Shown here: positions 33,268 through 42,117 of the stretch, in pieces | Layout: the number at the start of each line of letters is the position of its first letter | Numbering within the stretch: the stretch's first letter is position 1 | Assembly (NCBI RefSeq): GCF_005519465.1 | Contig: NZ_CP027859.1 | Location: forward strand, 496,001-560,000 | Length of the DNA: 64,000 nucleotides | Source: Streptomyces clavuligerus | GTDB taxonomy: Bacteria > Actinomycetota > Actinomycetes > Streptomycetales > Streptomycetaceae | Reading direction: 5' to 3' | The notes under the pieces: generated by a model | Databases searched by the model: none | What the model saw: the letters and a program-made list of their open reading frames with translations, nothing else | Told to the model about the DNA's origin: nothing | Position numbers and translations under genes: made by a program

Positions 33268-36135
33268 ATGGCCTTCGCGCAGGGCAAGGACAGAAACTCC
33301 GCCACCGGGCACGACTCCGCTGCCCGGCGCTCCCGCCCACCGGCCTCCGGGGAGACTCCGCACCGTCCGCTGGAGGCCCTGCAGAGCACGGTGGGGAACG
33401 CCGGGGTCGTCCAGATGCTCCGCCGGGCCGGTCACCTGTGGGCGGAGGGGGCGGACCGGCACGGCCCCGGCTGCGGGTACCAGGAGCAGTCGGCGCGCGC
33501 TCCCGAGGTGCAGCGATCGGCCGCCCATGATGTCCTGCGGGGCCCGGGGCGGCCGATGGACGAGGACACCCGGTCGGAGATGGAGTCACGGCTCGGTGCC
33601 GACTTCTCGGACGTCCGGCTACACAACGACGCCACCGCGCGGCGCTCGGCGGCGGAGCTGGGCGCCCGGGCCTACACCTCGGGCAGCCATGTGGTCATCG
33701 GCGAGGGCGGAGGCGACAAGCACACCCTCGCCCATGAGCTGACCCATGTCGTCCAGCAGCGCCAGGGGCCCGTGGCCGGTACCGACAACGGGACCGGCCT
33801 GCGGGTCAGCGACCCCTCGGACCACTTCGAGCGGGCGGCCGAGGCCAACGCCCGCGCGGTGATGAGCGGTCCGGTGCCCGAGCGGCCGGAGAGCGCCGAA
33901 GAGGCGGGCTCCCCCGGCCGTGCGGGCGCGCGGGGGTCCGTGCAGCGGGCCGTGACGGTCGGGGACGACGTGTACTCCGACTCCGGCAAGCGGGCCGACG
34001 CGGAGCCGGACCACGAGAAGCTGTGGGCGCATGTGGAGGCGGTCGGCTGGGAGAGGGCGGCCCGCGTCGACATGCTGGGGGACGCGGCGGAGACAGCCGG
34101 GCTGCTCCAGGCCGAGCTGGGGAGGAAGAGGCTCGACGGCGAGTTCCGGGACACCCTGCTCGGGGGTGCCCGGGAAGCGGCCGCGGCGATCCGGGAGGAG
34201 GTGCTCCGGGCCGTGCAGCGCCAGGAGCTGATCGACGAGGCGACCAACGAGGCCGAGGACATGGAGGTCGACGAGGACGAGGAGATGGAAGTCGGCGCCG
34301 GTGGACACGACAGCAGCGGACTCAAGGAACAGATCCGCGAGCTGACACGCCAGCAGGCCGAGACGCTCCACCGTCTGGTGGGTGACGCCGAGGCGCTCCA
34401 GATCCAGTTGAACCGGGCACGCGACCAGGTGAAGACGGCCAAACAGGCCGAGTCGATCAATAACGCGGCAGACTGGTCCGACGACCTCCGGTCCGACCTC
34501 CAGGGCGAGGCGCTCCGGGCCGATTCCCAGCTCAATTTCCCGCGGCACGAGGAGGGAATGCAGCGCCAGTTGGCCAAGTGGGTCAACGACAAGGGGGCCG
34601 GGTCGAACCCCGAGGGCAAGAGCCATCCGGTATTCGGCCGCAAGGCGCACAACCAGGGATACCCGCAGGTCGATCAGCTCTACGACGGCCTGTACGGCTG
34701 GGTGGCCCAGAAGCCCGAGCGCCACCGCGAGAAGGAAATCGCCCATCAGGTCAAGGGCAACAAAGAAATTGAGATCCGGCTCGATCTCATGCTGGCGAAG
34801 ATCCTCCGCTGGGTACAGTCCAGCAAGGAGCTGATCGGTGTACTCGACGGCGTGAGTGTCATCGACCGCAGCGCCGATCAGATTCTCCAGCTCCGGCAGG
34901 TCCTCGGGCAGTCCCCCGGCGCCATCGCCTCACTCGACACCATGAAGCTCACCGGATTCGCCCCCTTCCAGGTGGCCCACCTCCAGAGCGTGATCCGCCG
35001 GAGCCCCGCCGAGCTGCAAACGCTCGACACCCAGCCGTTCACCGGGCTCACTCCCCAGCAGATCGTCAAGCTCCAGGAAATCTTCGCACGCAGTCCGGAG
35101 AAGCGGTACCAGGAGCTTGTCGAGCAACTGGAGACCGGCATCGTGGACGGGGATGCGTACGGCACCTACCGGAACTACTTCGATATCGATCTGGCGGAGG
35201 AGAGGGCAAGCGCCAGAACTCCGGAGCTGGCGGCGGCGAGGCCACTGACAGGGATCGCCACCCAATTCGACGGCAATATGCTCGCCGTTCTGACGAAACC
35301 CGACAAGTACAGCATGCGGGACAAGGTCGTGGTCCTGCACGATGTCACGGAGTACTTCTACCACGTCCGCCATGCCGCGGAGACCCTGGGCAGCAACCTC
35401 ATCCCCGAGGTCACGGACGACGAGGTCATGACCACCACGCTGATCAACAAGGACGGCAGCCGGGCCATCGGGAGCCTCACCAAGGGAACAGACAAAGACA
35501 ATCCCCTCAAGCTCCTCTCACGGGACGAGGACGACCCCTCGACCAAGCTGGCCCGGCTGCACAATGTCCCCGTGTGGGTGGGCCAGTCGGAAACGGCCTC
35601 GCGCATCATGAAAATCGGAAAGCTCGCCGGGGCCGATAACCAGGAGCTGGAGGCCGCCGCGTGGGCGCTGTTCGCCTTCTGGCGCCTCGACTACGACCAC
35701 ACGGTCGAATGGGGTTATCACACCCTGCACGAAGTACTCGACATGGCACACAATTTCGGAGTCGAGTACAACATGCTGAACCGGGACCGGGGCCTGCGGA
35801 AATTCCAGCCGGGAGCCCTCTCCCGCGAACTGGAGAACTGGCGCGCCCACTTCGCCCAGGAGATGGGCAGGCTCACGGCGGCCGTCGCCGACCACGACGG
35901 CCGCGCCGCCTCGGCGGGCCTTCCCGCGCTCGGCTCCGACCTCGGAAGGCTCCAGGGGATGATGTCGGCCATGGAGAAGATCGACTCCCCCCTCACCAAG
36001 GCGGAACGGAACGAGGACCCGGACCTGCCGGCCATGCTGCGCGAGTACGCGCTCGTCTGCCAGGAGGCCATCGCGCTCTACCGGCAGATCTGCGGCACCC
36101 TCGCCGCGGGGGCCCCGGCGACCCAGGGCGCATAG
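33268..36135 (+). CDS. DUF4157 (eCIS-core/toxin-associated) protein with helical repeat array
   Basis: This 955-residue protein has an N-terminal DUF4157 module (about 85-165) with PMDEDTRSEMESRLGADFSD, VRLHNDATARRSAAELGARA and the metallopeptidase-like HELTH at 156-160. This module marks extracellular contractile injection system (eCIS) and polymorphic toxin proteins. An acidic spacer (DMEVDEDEEMEVGA, about 330) and a coiled-coil-rich region (about 345-400) follow. Residues 537-626 contain three 30-residue repeats of the form xLQxxxxxSPxxxxxLDTxxxTGxxPxQ, predicted helical. The C-terminal 300 residues are unlike anything I know and could be the toxin or cargo part. No signal peptide. No eCIS structural genes are in the window, so it is an orphan. 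AAGGAAG lies upstream of the ATG. Confidence 0.8.
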   Translation: MAFAQGKDRNSATGHDSAARRSRPPASGETPHRPLEALQSTVGNAGVVQMLRRAGHLWAEGADRHGPGCGYQEQSARAPEVQRSAAHDVLRGPGRPMDEDTRSEMESRLGADFSDVRLHNDATARRSAAELGARAYTSGSHVVIGEGGGDKHTLAHELTHVVQQRQGPVAGTDNGTGLRVSDPSDHFERAAEANARAVMSGPVPERPESAEEAGSPGRAGARGSVQRAVTVGDDVYSDSGKRADAEPDHEKLWAHVEAVGWERAARVDMLGDAAETAGLLQAELGRKRLDGEFRDTLLGGAREAAAAIREEVLRAVQRQELIDEATNEAEDMEVDEDEEMEVGAGGHDSSGLKEQIRELTRQQAETLHRLVGDAEALQIQLNRARDQVKTAKQAESINNAADWSDDLRSDLQGEALRADSQLNFPRHEEGMQRQLAKWVNDKGAGSNPEGKSHPVFGRKAHNQGYPQVDQLYDGLYGWVAQKPERHREKEIAHQVKGNKEIEIRLDLMLAKILRWVQSSKELIGVLDGVSVIDRSADQILQLRQVLGQSPGAIASLDTMKLTGFAPFQVAHLQSVIRRSPAELQTLDTQPFTGLTPQQIVKLQEIFARSPEKRYQELVEQLETGIVDGDAYGTYRNYFDIDLAEERASARTPELAAARPLTGIATQFDGNMLAVLTKPDKYSMRDKVVVLHDVTEYFYHVRHAAETLGSNLIPEVTDDEVMTTTLINKDGSRAIGSLTKGTDKDNPLKLLSRDEDDPSTKLARLHNVPVWVGQSETASRIMKIGKLAGADNQELEAAAWALFAFWRLDYDHTVEWGYHTLHEVLDMAHNFGVEYNMLNRDRGLRKFQPGALSRELENWRAHFAQEMGRLTAAVADHDGRAASAGLPALGSDLGRLQGMMSAMEKIDSPLTKAERNEDPDLPAMLREYALVCQEAIALYRQICGTLAAGAPATQGA

Positions 36136-36573
36136 GCCCATCCGCCGCCCCCGCCCGGTGACGACCGCCTCGTCCGCTCCACTCAGTGGCCGCGGACGGG
36201 GCTCCGTGACGCATACGGGCAGGGCACCGGCAGCGGTCCGGGCACACCGAGGACCGGGGTGAACCGGTCAACACATGCGTCCGTGAGGTGGGTGTGCCTC
36301 ACGACATGCACAAGGCGCGGCACCGGTCACCGTACGGACACCCGTGCCGTACGCCCGCGTCGACCGTGTTCCGGTCCTTCCCTCTTCTCCGTCCCCGTCC
36401 CTCGGAGTGGAGGACTGCGGTGATCGGGACCCCGGTTCATCCACAGGCGCGGGCGCGATGCCCACGGACGGGCGCGGCACTCCTCCCCGGATCGACCGAC
36501 GCGGCGCGGGTGGACGGCTGCCTACAGGTGATCGAGTACGGTCCGGACGGTCCGGAGTGACGAGGAGCGCGTC
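36136..36573. other. Intergenic region before LLM oxidoreductase gene
   Basis: 438 bp without a convincing gene. It should hold the promoter of the LLM gene; no strong consensus was seen. Ribosome binding site GAGGAGCG sits just before 36574. Confidence 0.35.
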
Positions 36574-37818
36574 ATGCGGTTCGACATCTTCTGTAGTGTC
36601 GCCCAGGCTCATCCGGCGGAGCGGCTGCCCCCGCACGCGGCTGTCCTGGCCAACTTCCTGGAGCAGGCACAGGTGGCGGACGCTCTCGGGTTCGCCACGA
36701 TATGGGTGGCCGGGAGCCATTTCAGCAGCGAGTTGCAGCAGGGACACCGTCGCCCGGTGATCCCGAACTGGCGTGGCGAGATCGGGCTGAACACGGACTT
36801 CTGCCAGTTGGCGGGGCAGGTCCTGACCCGTACCCGGCGTATTGAGGTCGGCTCCGCGGTCATGAACATCGTCGGCCAGGGCGGCCCGCTGGCCGCGGCC
36901 GAACGGGTGGCCGCGCTGGTGGGATGGCATGGCCTCGATCCCGCTGAGAGCAGGACCCTGCACATCGGATTCTCCGGCGGGCGCTTCGACTACATCAACC
37001 GGCTCAGCGGAGTGGTCCCGCGGACGGGCTGGGAGGAGGCGGCGTGGCCGCGGGTGCGCTCCGCTGTCGCGGCGGAGGCCGCGGAGATCTTTGTCAGGCT
37101 CCTCGCGGGTGAGACGCTGACCAGCGAGGACATACCGGAGGCGGAACTCGGGCCCGAGGCGTTTCCCGACCCGGAGATGTACCGGCGGGCGCTGGCGGAA
37201 GGCAGGTCCGTGGAGGGGCGGGTGGTGCTTCCCCGGCGGTGGGAGTTCGAGGCCGTCAAAGCGGTGCCGGAGATCGCCAGGCCGGACCTCCTCGAACTGG
37301 TGGTGGGCTCGCAGGACCAGGCTCTGCAAGCCCGCCTGAACCTCATTCGGCCGGTGAAGGTGTTCAACCTCAGCATCACCCCGCCCTCGGTGATCGAGGC
37401 CACCCACACCCGTCTCCAGCGGGTCTACCATCCCGCGGGCGGGCCCTGGCGGCGCGGGTACATGCCGCGCACGGTATTCGTCTTCCTGCACGACCACCGA
37501 GGCCGGTCCGCCGGGGCCAACCGGTCCGACGCGCGGGCCGACGCCGAGGCGCGGCTGGCCGCGTACTGGCGGGCCATGGAGGGCACGGTGAACCCCGCGC
37601 GGGTCGCAGCCGCCGCCGACAACGCGCTGATCGGGACCTCGGCCGACATCGCGGAACAGATCGGTGCCCGGTTCCATCCGCAGGACCGGCTCATGCTCTG
37701 GTTCGACTTCTTCACACAGGACAGCAAGAGGGTGTGCGAGCAGATGGACGCCTTCATGACCCGCGTGGTGCCCCGGCTCCCCCGCGCTTTCGCCTCCGGG
37801 CCCCCGGCGCGCGCCTGA
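36574..37818 (+). CDS. LLM-class flavin/F420-dependent oxidoreductase
   Basis: This 414-residue bacterial luciferase-like TIM barrel starts MRFDIFCSVAQAHP. FATIWVAGSHFSSE and RTRRIEVGSAVMNI correspond to the usual barrel strands, and the C-terminal LIGTSADIAEQIGARF is the segment typical of F420-dependent members. It is longer than average, with an insertion of about 60 residues between about 150 and 250. It probably reduces or oxidises a small molecule using F420 or FMN; actinobacteria make both. It is only distantly like the LLM in the lipid operon and has no coupled partner gene. GAGGAGCG precedes the ATG. Confidence 0.85.
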   Translation: MRFDIFCSVAQAHPAERLPPHAAVLANFLEQAQVADALGFATIWVAGSHFSSELQQGHRRPVIPNWRGEIGLNTDFCQLAGQVLTRTRRIEVGSAVMNIVGQGGPLAAAERVAALVGWHGLDPAESRTLHIGFSGGRFDYINRLSGVVPRTGWEEAAWPRVRSAVAAEAAEIFVRLLAGETLTSEDIPEAELGPEAFPDPEMYRRALAEGRSVEGRVVLPRRWEFEAVKAVPEIARPDLLELVVGSQDQALQARLNLIRPVKVFNLSITPPSVIEATHTRLQRVYHPAGGPWRRGYMPRTVFVFLHDHRGRSAGANRSDARADAEARLAAYWRAMEGTVNPARVAAAADNALIGTSADIAEQIGARFHPQDRLMLWFDFFTQDSKRVCEQMDAFMTRVVPRLPRAFASGPPARA

Positions 37819-38225
37819 AGCGCCGCCGTCGAGGGCGACGGTACTGCCGTTCTCAAGGTCGCGGGCCGCGCGGGAAGGGGCCGACGGCGAGGCCCCGCAC
37901 ATCATCGCGCGGCTGCTCCGCCGGCCCTCCTGGCGGGAGAGGCCGCGTTCGCCGCCGACGATTCCTGGCTCTCCGTCAGCCAGTGCCGTCGGAGGCGGGG
38001 AAGACGGCGGGGCTGGGGCGCCGCTGTATCGTCCGCCATGTCAGGGCCCGGTGATGATTGCCGCGTGCCGGGGGGCCGGTGGCACCGGTGCCACCGGCCC
38101 CCCGGGACCCCATATCCGCAGGTCCCTGCGGGGAGGCCGGGGTGTGCGCCCGTACGATGAGGCGGCCATACCCCCCGTACCGCCGCTCCCGGCGCCGTAC
38201 CGAACACCCCGAGGAGGGACCGGTC
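37819..38225. other. Intergenic region with long perfect palindrome
   Basis: 407 bp between two plus-strand genes. The palindrome at 38068-38105 is listed separately. No gene was recognised. Confidence 0.4.
38068..38105. terminator. 38-bp perfect palindrome (19-bp arms, no loop)
   Basis: The left arm CCGGGGGGCCGGTGGCACC (38068-38086) is exactly the reverse complement of the right arm (38087-38105). It lies between the LLM gene, which ends 250 bp upstream, and the DUF389 gene. It could act as a strong transcription terminator, form a cruciform, or bind a protein. Its distance from the LLM stop is long for a simple terminator. Confidence 0.55.
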
Positions 38226-39188
38226 GTGCTGCACCTGCGTCTGATCACCCCGGCCGACCGCACCGCCGAGGTCATCGAACTGATCGAACAGACCGTCGGC
38301 ACGACCCATCTCGCCGTCGTGCCCGGCGCCGCGCTCGATCCGCGGGGCGATGTGGTGATGTGCGATGTCGCACGGGAGGCCGGCGACCAGCTGATCTCCG
38401 GGCTGCGGAAGCTCGGCATCGACGAATGCGGTTCCATCGCCGTCGAGGACATCGGCTTCCAACTCTCCACCCGCGCCCACCAGGCGGAGAAGGACGCCCC
38501 GGGCGAGGCGGCGGACGCGGTGCTGTGGGAGCGGCTGGAAGGGGAGACCCGTGAGGAGTCGACGCTCTCCGTCACCTATGTCGCCTTCATGACGCTGGCC
38601 ACGATGATCGCCGCCTGTGGTGTGGTGCTGGACAACGCGATCCTGATCGTGGGCGCGATGGCGGTGGGTCCGGAGTTCGGCCCGCTCGCCGGTGTCTGCG
38701 CGGCCCTGGTCCAGCGCGCGCCCCGGCTGGCCTGGCGGTCGTCGCTCGCGCTGATCGTCGGATTCGCGGTCGCCATGGCGGCGACCGTGGGGTTCAGCCA
38801 TCTGATGGAGCTGATGGACCTCTTCCACCCCAGCGACCTCGAAGCCGAGCGGCCCAACACCGATTTCATCTATCAGCCGGATGCCTTCTCGTTCGTGGTG
38901 GCGATCCTGGCGGGTATCGCGGGCATGCTCTCCCTGACCTCGTCCCGCTCCGGCGCGCTGGTCGGCGTGGCGATCTCGGTGACGACGATTCCGGCGGCGG
39001 CCAACGCGGCGGTCGCCTTCTCCTTCCAGGAGTACCGGCAGGCATGGGGGTCGACCGAGCAGTTGCTGCTGAATCTGCTGGGCATCGTGATCGCGGGGAC
39101 GCTGACCCTGCTCGTGCAGAAAGTCCTCTGGTCGAGGTTCGGGGCGGAGGGGGTCTCGCCGTCCGGCAGGAAGAGTACGGCGGGCTGA
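38226..39188 (+). CDS. DUF389 family membrane protein
   Basis: This 320-residue protein has an N-terminal cytoplasmic ACT-like domain (about 1-85), then DUF389 with about six transmembrane helices (about 115-310). Family hallmarks include NAILIVGAMAVGPEFGPLAG and SLTSSRSGALVGVAISVTTIPAAAN. DUF389 proteins are widespread in Streptomyces; their transport or other role is not known. The start is GTG at 38226 with GAGGAGGGA 6 nt upstream; an earlier frame would run through the palindrome and is rejected. Confidence 0.85.
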   Translation: MLHLRLITPADRTAEVIELIEQTVGTTHLAVVPGAALDPRGDVVMCDVAREAGDQLISGLRKLGIDECGSIAVEDIGFQLSTRAHQAEKDAPGEAADAVLWERLEGETREESTLSVTYVAFMTLATMIAACGVVLDNAILIVGAMAVGPEFGPLAGVCAALVQRAPRLAWRSSLALIVGFAVAMAATVGFSHLMELMDLFHPSDLEAERPNTDFIYQPDAFSFVVAILAGIAGMLSLTSSRSGALVGVAISVTTIPAAANAAVAFSFQEYRQAWGSTEQLLLNLLGIVIAGTLTLLVQKVLWSRFGAEGVSPSGRKSTAG

Positions 39189-39428
39189 TCGGCCGCGAGC
39201 AGGGGGAACGGCCGCCCGGGGCGTGCGCGGGCTGTCCCGCGGCGGGCGCCGGAGCCGCCCGAAGGGGTGCGCGGCCCGGCCGCGCGCACCCGTCCACTGC
39301 CGCTGTTCCGTATGTCCGGCGGTCGGCCCGGGCAGCCTTCCGGGGGATGCCCAGGGCGGTCCCGGGGCACCGGGAGGGACGCGGCACGACACCGTCCGGC
39401 GCCGCCTCACCGAGAAAGGCGCACCGCC

Positions 39429-40649
39429 GTGACCGATCCGGTATCCACCCCGCCGGGACCGCACGCAGGCCATCGCCCGTTCGTGACCGGTATGTCCTCG
39501 CGCCGGGCCGGGCAGTGGGTCGACAGCCATATCGACGGCCAGTACCCGAGCGATCCGGCGCCCTGGGGTGCCGGGCCTCTTCCGGGGAATCCCTGGGACG
39601 GCCTCGACCTGGCTCTCCACGGTCATGTCGCGGACCGTCTGCACCGTGCCCTGGTCGCACCGGTGCGGCATCTCATCGACCACGGCGGCAGACGCTGGCG
39701 GCCCGCTCTGGTGGCGCACACCATCGAACTCCTGGGCGGTGCGCCAGAACGGTTCGGTCCGTTGGTCGCCGCGCTGGAGCTCGCCCATACGGGCTCCCTG
39801 GTGGTGGACGACGTCGAGGACGGCTCCGCCGTGCGGCGCGGTCGTCCCACCGCCCACGCGGCCTTCGGCACCGCCGTCGCGCTGAACGCGGGCACCGCCG
39901 CGTACTTCGCCTTCGACCGGGCCATCGATCTCACCCTGCCGGACGACTCCGACCTCGCCGGGGAGCTGCGGGCCCTGTTCCTCGCCGCTCTGCGCGCCGC
40001 CCATATGGGCCAGGCCCTGGACCTCCAGGGCCACCATCCGGAACTGGAACACGCTCTCACCAGCGGGGAGTCCGCCCCGGTCCTGCACAGTGTCCGGCTC
40101 ACGCACCGGCTCAAGTCCGGCACGCTCGTCGCCGCCGGGTTCACCATGGCCGCCCTGGTCACCTGTGCGCCTCCCGCGCTCGTCGGCGCCCTCACCGACT
40201 TCGGTATGGCCCTGGGCACGGCCTATCAGATCACCGACGACACCGCCGACCTGGAGGGCGTCACGCACGACGGCCGTCCCACCAAGACCGTCGCCGAGGA
40301 TCTGCGGGGTGCCAAGGTCACCCTGCCGCTCGCCCATGCCACGGCGCGTGTTCCCGCCGACCGTCTCATGGCGCTGTGGGGCCGGGTGCGGGACGGCGCC
40401 CGCGCCGACGACGGCCGTGCGGCGGGCAACGGGGGCGACGGACGGGCCGCGACGGACGGCCGGGCTGTGGAGGAACTGCGCCGCGCCCTGCTCTCCTGCG
40501 GTGCCGCCGCCGTCTGCGAGGAGGAGGCCAGGCTCCTGGTCGACGGGGCCTGGCACCGTCTGCGCCCCCTGCTGCCCCACCGCCATCCCGCCACGGCCCG
40601 GCTGGGAGAACTCGCCCGGCGCACCGTCCTGCGTTCCCGCACCGCCTGA
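39429..40649 (+). CDS. Polyprenyl diphosphate synthase
   Basis: This trans-prenyltransferase of about 406 residues has the first aspartate-rich motif in LVVDDVEDGSAVRRGRP and the second in QITDDTADLEG, each a DDxxD, plus the conserved KVTLPLA segment. It condenses isopentenyl diphosphate with an allylic diphosphate (farnesyl or geranylgeranyl scale). An insertion of about 30 Gly/Asp/Ala residues lies at about 315-345. The GTG at 39429 is chosen with GAGAAAGG upstream; an ATG at 39492 is an alternative. No terpene cyclase or carotenoid gene is adjacent, so the end product is unknown. Soluble. Confidence 0.85.
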   Translation: MTDPVSTPPGPHAGHRPFVTGMSSRRAGQWVDSHIDGQYPSDPAPWGAGPLPGNPWDGLDLALHGHVADRLHRALVAPVRHLIDHGGRRWRPALVAHTIELLGGAPERFGPLVAALELAHTGSLVVDDVEDGSAVRRGRPTAHAAFGTAVALNAGTAAYFAFDRAIDLTLPDDSDLAGELRALFLAALRAAHMGQALDLQGHHPELEHALTSGESAPVLHSVRLTHRLKSGTLVAAGFTMAALVTCAPPALVGALTDFGMALGTAYQITDDTADLEGVTHDGRPTKTVAEDLRGAKVTLPLAHATARVPADRLMALWGRVRDGARADDGRAAGNGGDGRAATDGRAVEELRRALLSCGAAAVCEEEARLLVDGAWHRLRPLLPHRHPATARLGELARRTVLRSRTA

Positions 40650-40679
40650 CACGGCCGAGCCCGGCGGCCACGGTTCGCC

Positions 40680-40966
40680 CGGGGCCGCGCGGAAGAAGGA
40701 CAGGGTCGTGTACGGTTCCTGCTCACGCCGGGGCTCGGCGATCCAGGCCAGCTCCTCCAGCGGGTCCCGCCCGCACGCCTCGGGCACGTCCGCGTCGTCC
40801 GGACCGCCGCCGCGGAACCGTCTGCCCCACGCCGGGTCGATCCGGCCCACTCCGCCAACTCCTCCTCCGAGAGCACCACGGACGGCAGCCCCACCCCGTG
40901 GAGCAGGGCATGGCGTACGGCCCTTCGCTGCCAGGCTTCCGCGAGCGTTCGCCGGATCGTCTCCAT
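40680..40966 (-). pseudogene. Frameshifted small hypothetical gene
   Basis: From the ATG at 40966 one frame reads METIRRTLAEAWQRRAVRHA and on through SVVLSEEELAEWAGSTR, with plausible codon use. Beyond the GCC-repeat at 40804-40814 the protein-like sequence continues in another frame: PDDADVPEACGRDPLEELAW then EPRREQEPYTTLSFFRA. A one-base slip in the repeat explains this. The 3' end could not be placed; the second frame stays open into the opposite gene. It could be a true pseudogene or a sequencing error. Family not recognised. Confidence 0.4.
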
Positions 40967-41325
40967 GACGTGACGACAGAGGGAGCCATTGCCGCGCTGT
41001 ACCGTCACCGCACCGTCGGCGTTGCCGCGCCGCTCCCACTGCCCCGTGGTGGTACGGGCCGCCGGGGCGCGAGCGGCGACCCGCGTGATGAAATCGGGCG
41101 TACAAACCCTTTTTTCGTCAACAGGACCAAGAATCCGGCGTCTTGTGCAGACGTCCCCCGGAAGCTGCCCGGCAGGCTTTCCCCGGCCATGTCGATGGTG
41201 GACGCACCGTTATTACGAGGGGATCTCGGATATCACGCGCAGCGCACCCGCGACATCGGGAATCCGCAGAGCTAGGCTGACTTCGCTCCGTGTCGGATAC
41301 CCATCATCAACACAGGAGGATATTC
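40967..41325. other. Intergenic region before small secreted gene
   Basis: About 360 bp containing no convincing gene. It should hold the promoter of the small secreted protein; TAGGCT near 41273 is a possible -10 box. AGGAGGA sits just before the GTG at 41326. Confidence 0.35.
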
Positions 41326-41751
41326 GTGTCCTTTCCCAAAACGGCAACCGTTCTCGCCACAACGCTTCTCACCCTGGGCGCCACCATGGCCACGGCATCG
41401 GCGGCTTCGGCCTCTCCGGCCGGCACCGCCTCGGTCAAGGAGCAGGCCGCAGAGCAGGGCGCGCGGGCCAGAGTGGAATGCACCAGGCTCAGCAACGGGC
41501 AGCTCTGCATTTCCCTGGAAGTGGACCCTTCCCGTATCGTTGTCTTCTACACCAAAACGGGCGGTTCAACCATACGGGCGCGCCTCGGTTTTCGTTCCTC
41601 CGGAACTGACTGGGCCGGCTGGCGGGACATCAGGCTGAGCGAGCGAGCCGCCAACATCTGGAACATGAGCTACCCGTGCTCCCGGGATTATGTGGGCTTG
41701 ATCCAGGTCGAGGGACAGGGAACGTTCGAGACCCCGAAAGCCACCTGCTGA
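41326..41751 (+). CDS. Small secreted protein, unknown family
   Basis: This 141-residue protein has a signal peptide (KTATVLATTLLTLGATMATA, cleavage near ASASPAG). The mature part of about 105 residues is basic, with three or four cysteines (ECTRLSNGQLCISLE, SYPCSRDY and a C-terminal TC), suggesting one or two disulphides. The GTG at 41326 is preferred because AGGAGGA lies 6 nt upstream. It is followed by a clear terminator. Single gene; role unknown, possibly extracellular signalling or inhibition. Confidence 0.75.
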   Translation: MSFPKTATVLATTLLTLGATMATASAASASPAGTASVKEQAAEQGARARVECTRLSNGQLCISLEVDPSRIVVFYTKTGGSTIRARLGFRSSGTDWAGWRDIRLSERAANIWNMSYPCSRDYVGLIQVEGQGTFETPKATC

Positions 41752-42117
41752 TTGCCCGGTCATCACAGCGGCACCGGGCCGAGCGGCTGGTCCCGGCCCG
41801 GTGCCATTGATGAGCACGGCGGCTGAGAAAGACCGCTCATCTCCCCAGGCTCTGTCCCTTCCCTGAGAATTCCCGATGTTTCCGCCGCCGGGGAACACGG
41901 GAATGCGCCCACGGCCATAACGGCCGGGGCGGCGGCTCGCCCCCGTCACATTCCGGGGGCGGTGCCGCGGAGGCCGAATGCCTCCCGGAGCGGCGCCGCC
42001 GAACCCGCACGGGGTGGTTTTCGCGCCATCCTCCTGAGCCCCGGTATACGTCGTGGGCCTCGTGGGCAGGGTGCGCCGCGGAGACCGCCCGGGTCTCGGT
42101 AAGGGGCACTGCCGTTC
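41752..42117. other. Intergenic region upstream of the giant LamG gene
   Basis: 366 bp containing a terminator (41770-41805) and no recognised gene. The promoter for the 7-kb gene must lie in the last 300 bp; no consensus was obvious. Confidence 0.4.
41770..41805 (+). terminator. Perfect 11-bp stem terminator
   Basis: GGCACCGGGCC (41770-41780) pairs exactly with GGCCCGGTGCC (41795-41805) around a 14-nt loop, 19 bp after the stop of the small secreted protein gene. A short AT-containing stretch follows. Confidence 0.72.

Noticed and set aside
34870..35160. Possible TALE-like DNA-binding repeats in the DUF4157 protein
   Set aside because: LTPQQIVKLQ recalls TALE repeats, but the period is 30 not 33-35 residues and there is no variable di-residue; only three repeats are present.
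37902..41105. Minus-strand open frame of 1067 codons opposite DUF389 and the polyprenyl synthase
   Set aside because: Low-complexity translation; the opposite genes have clear motifs. Only the part at 40680-40966 shows coding character.
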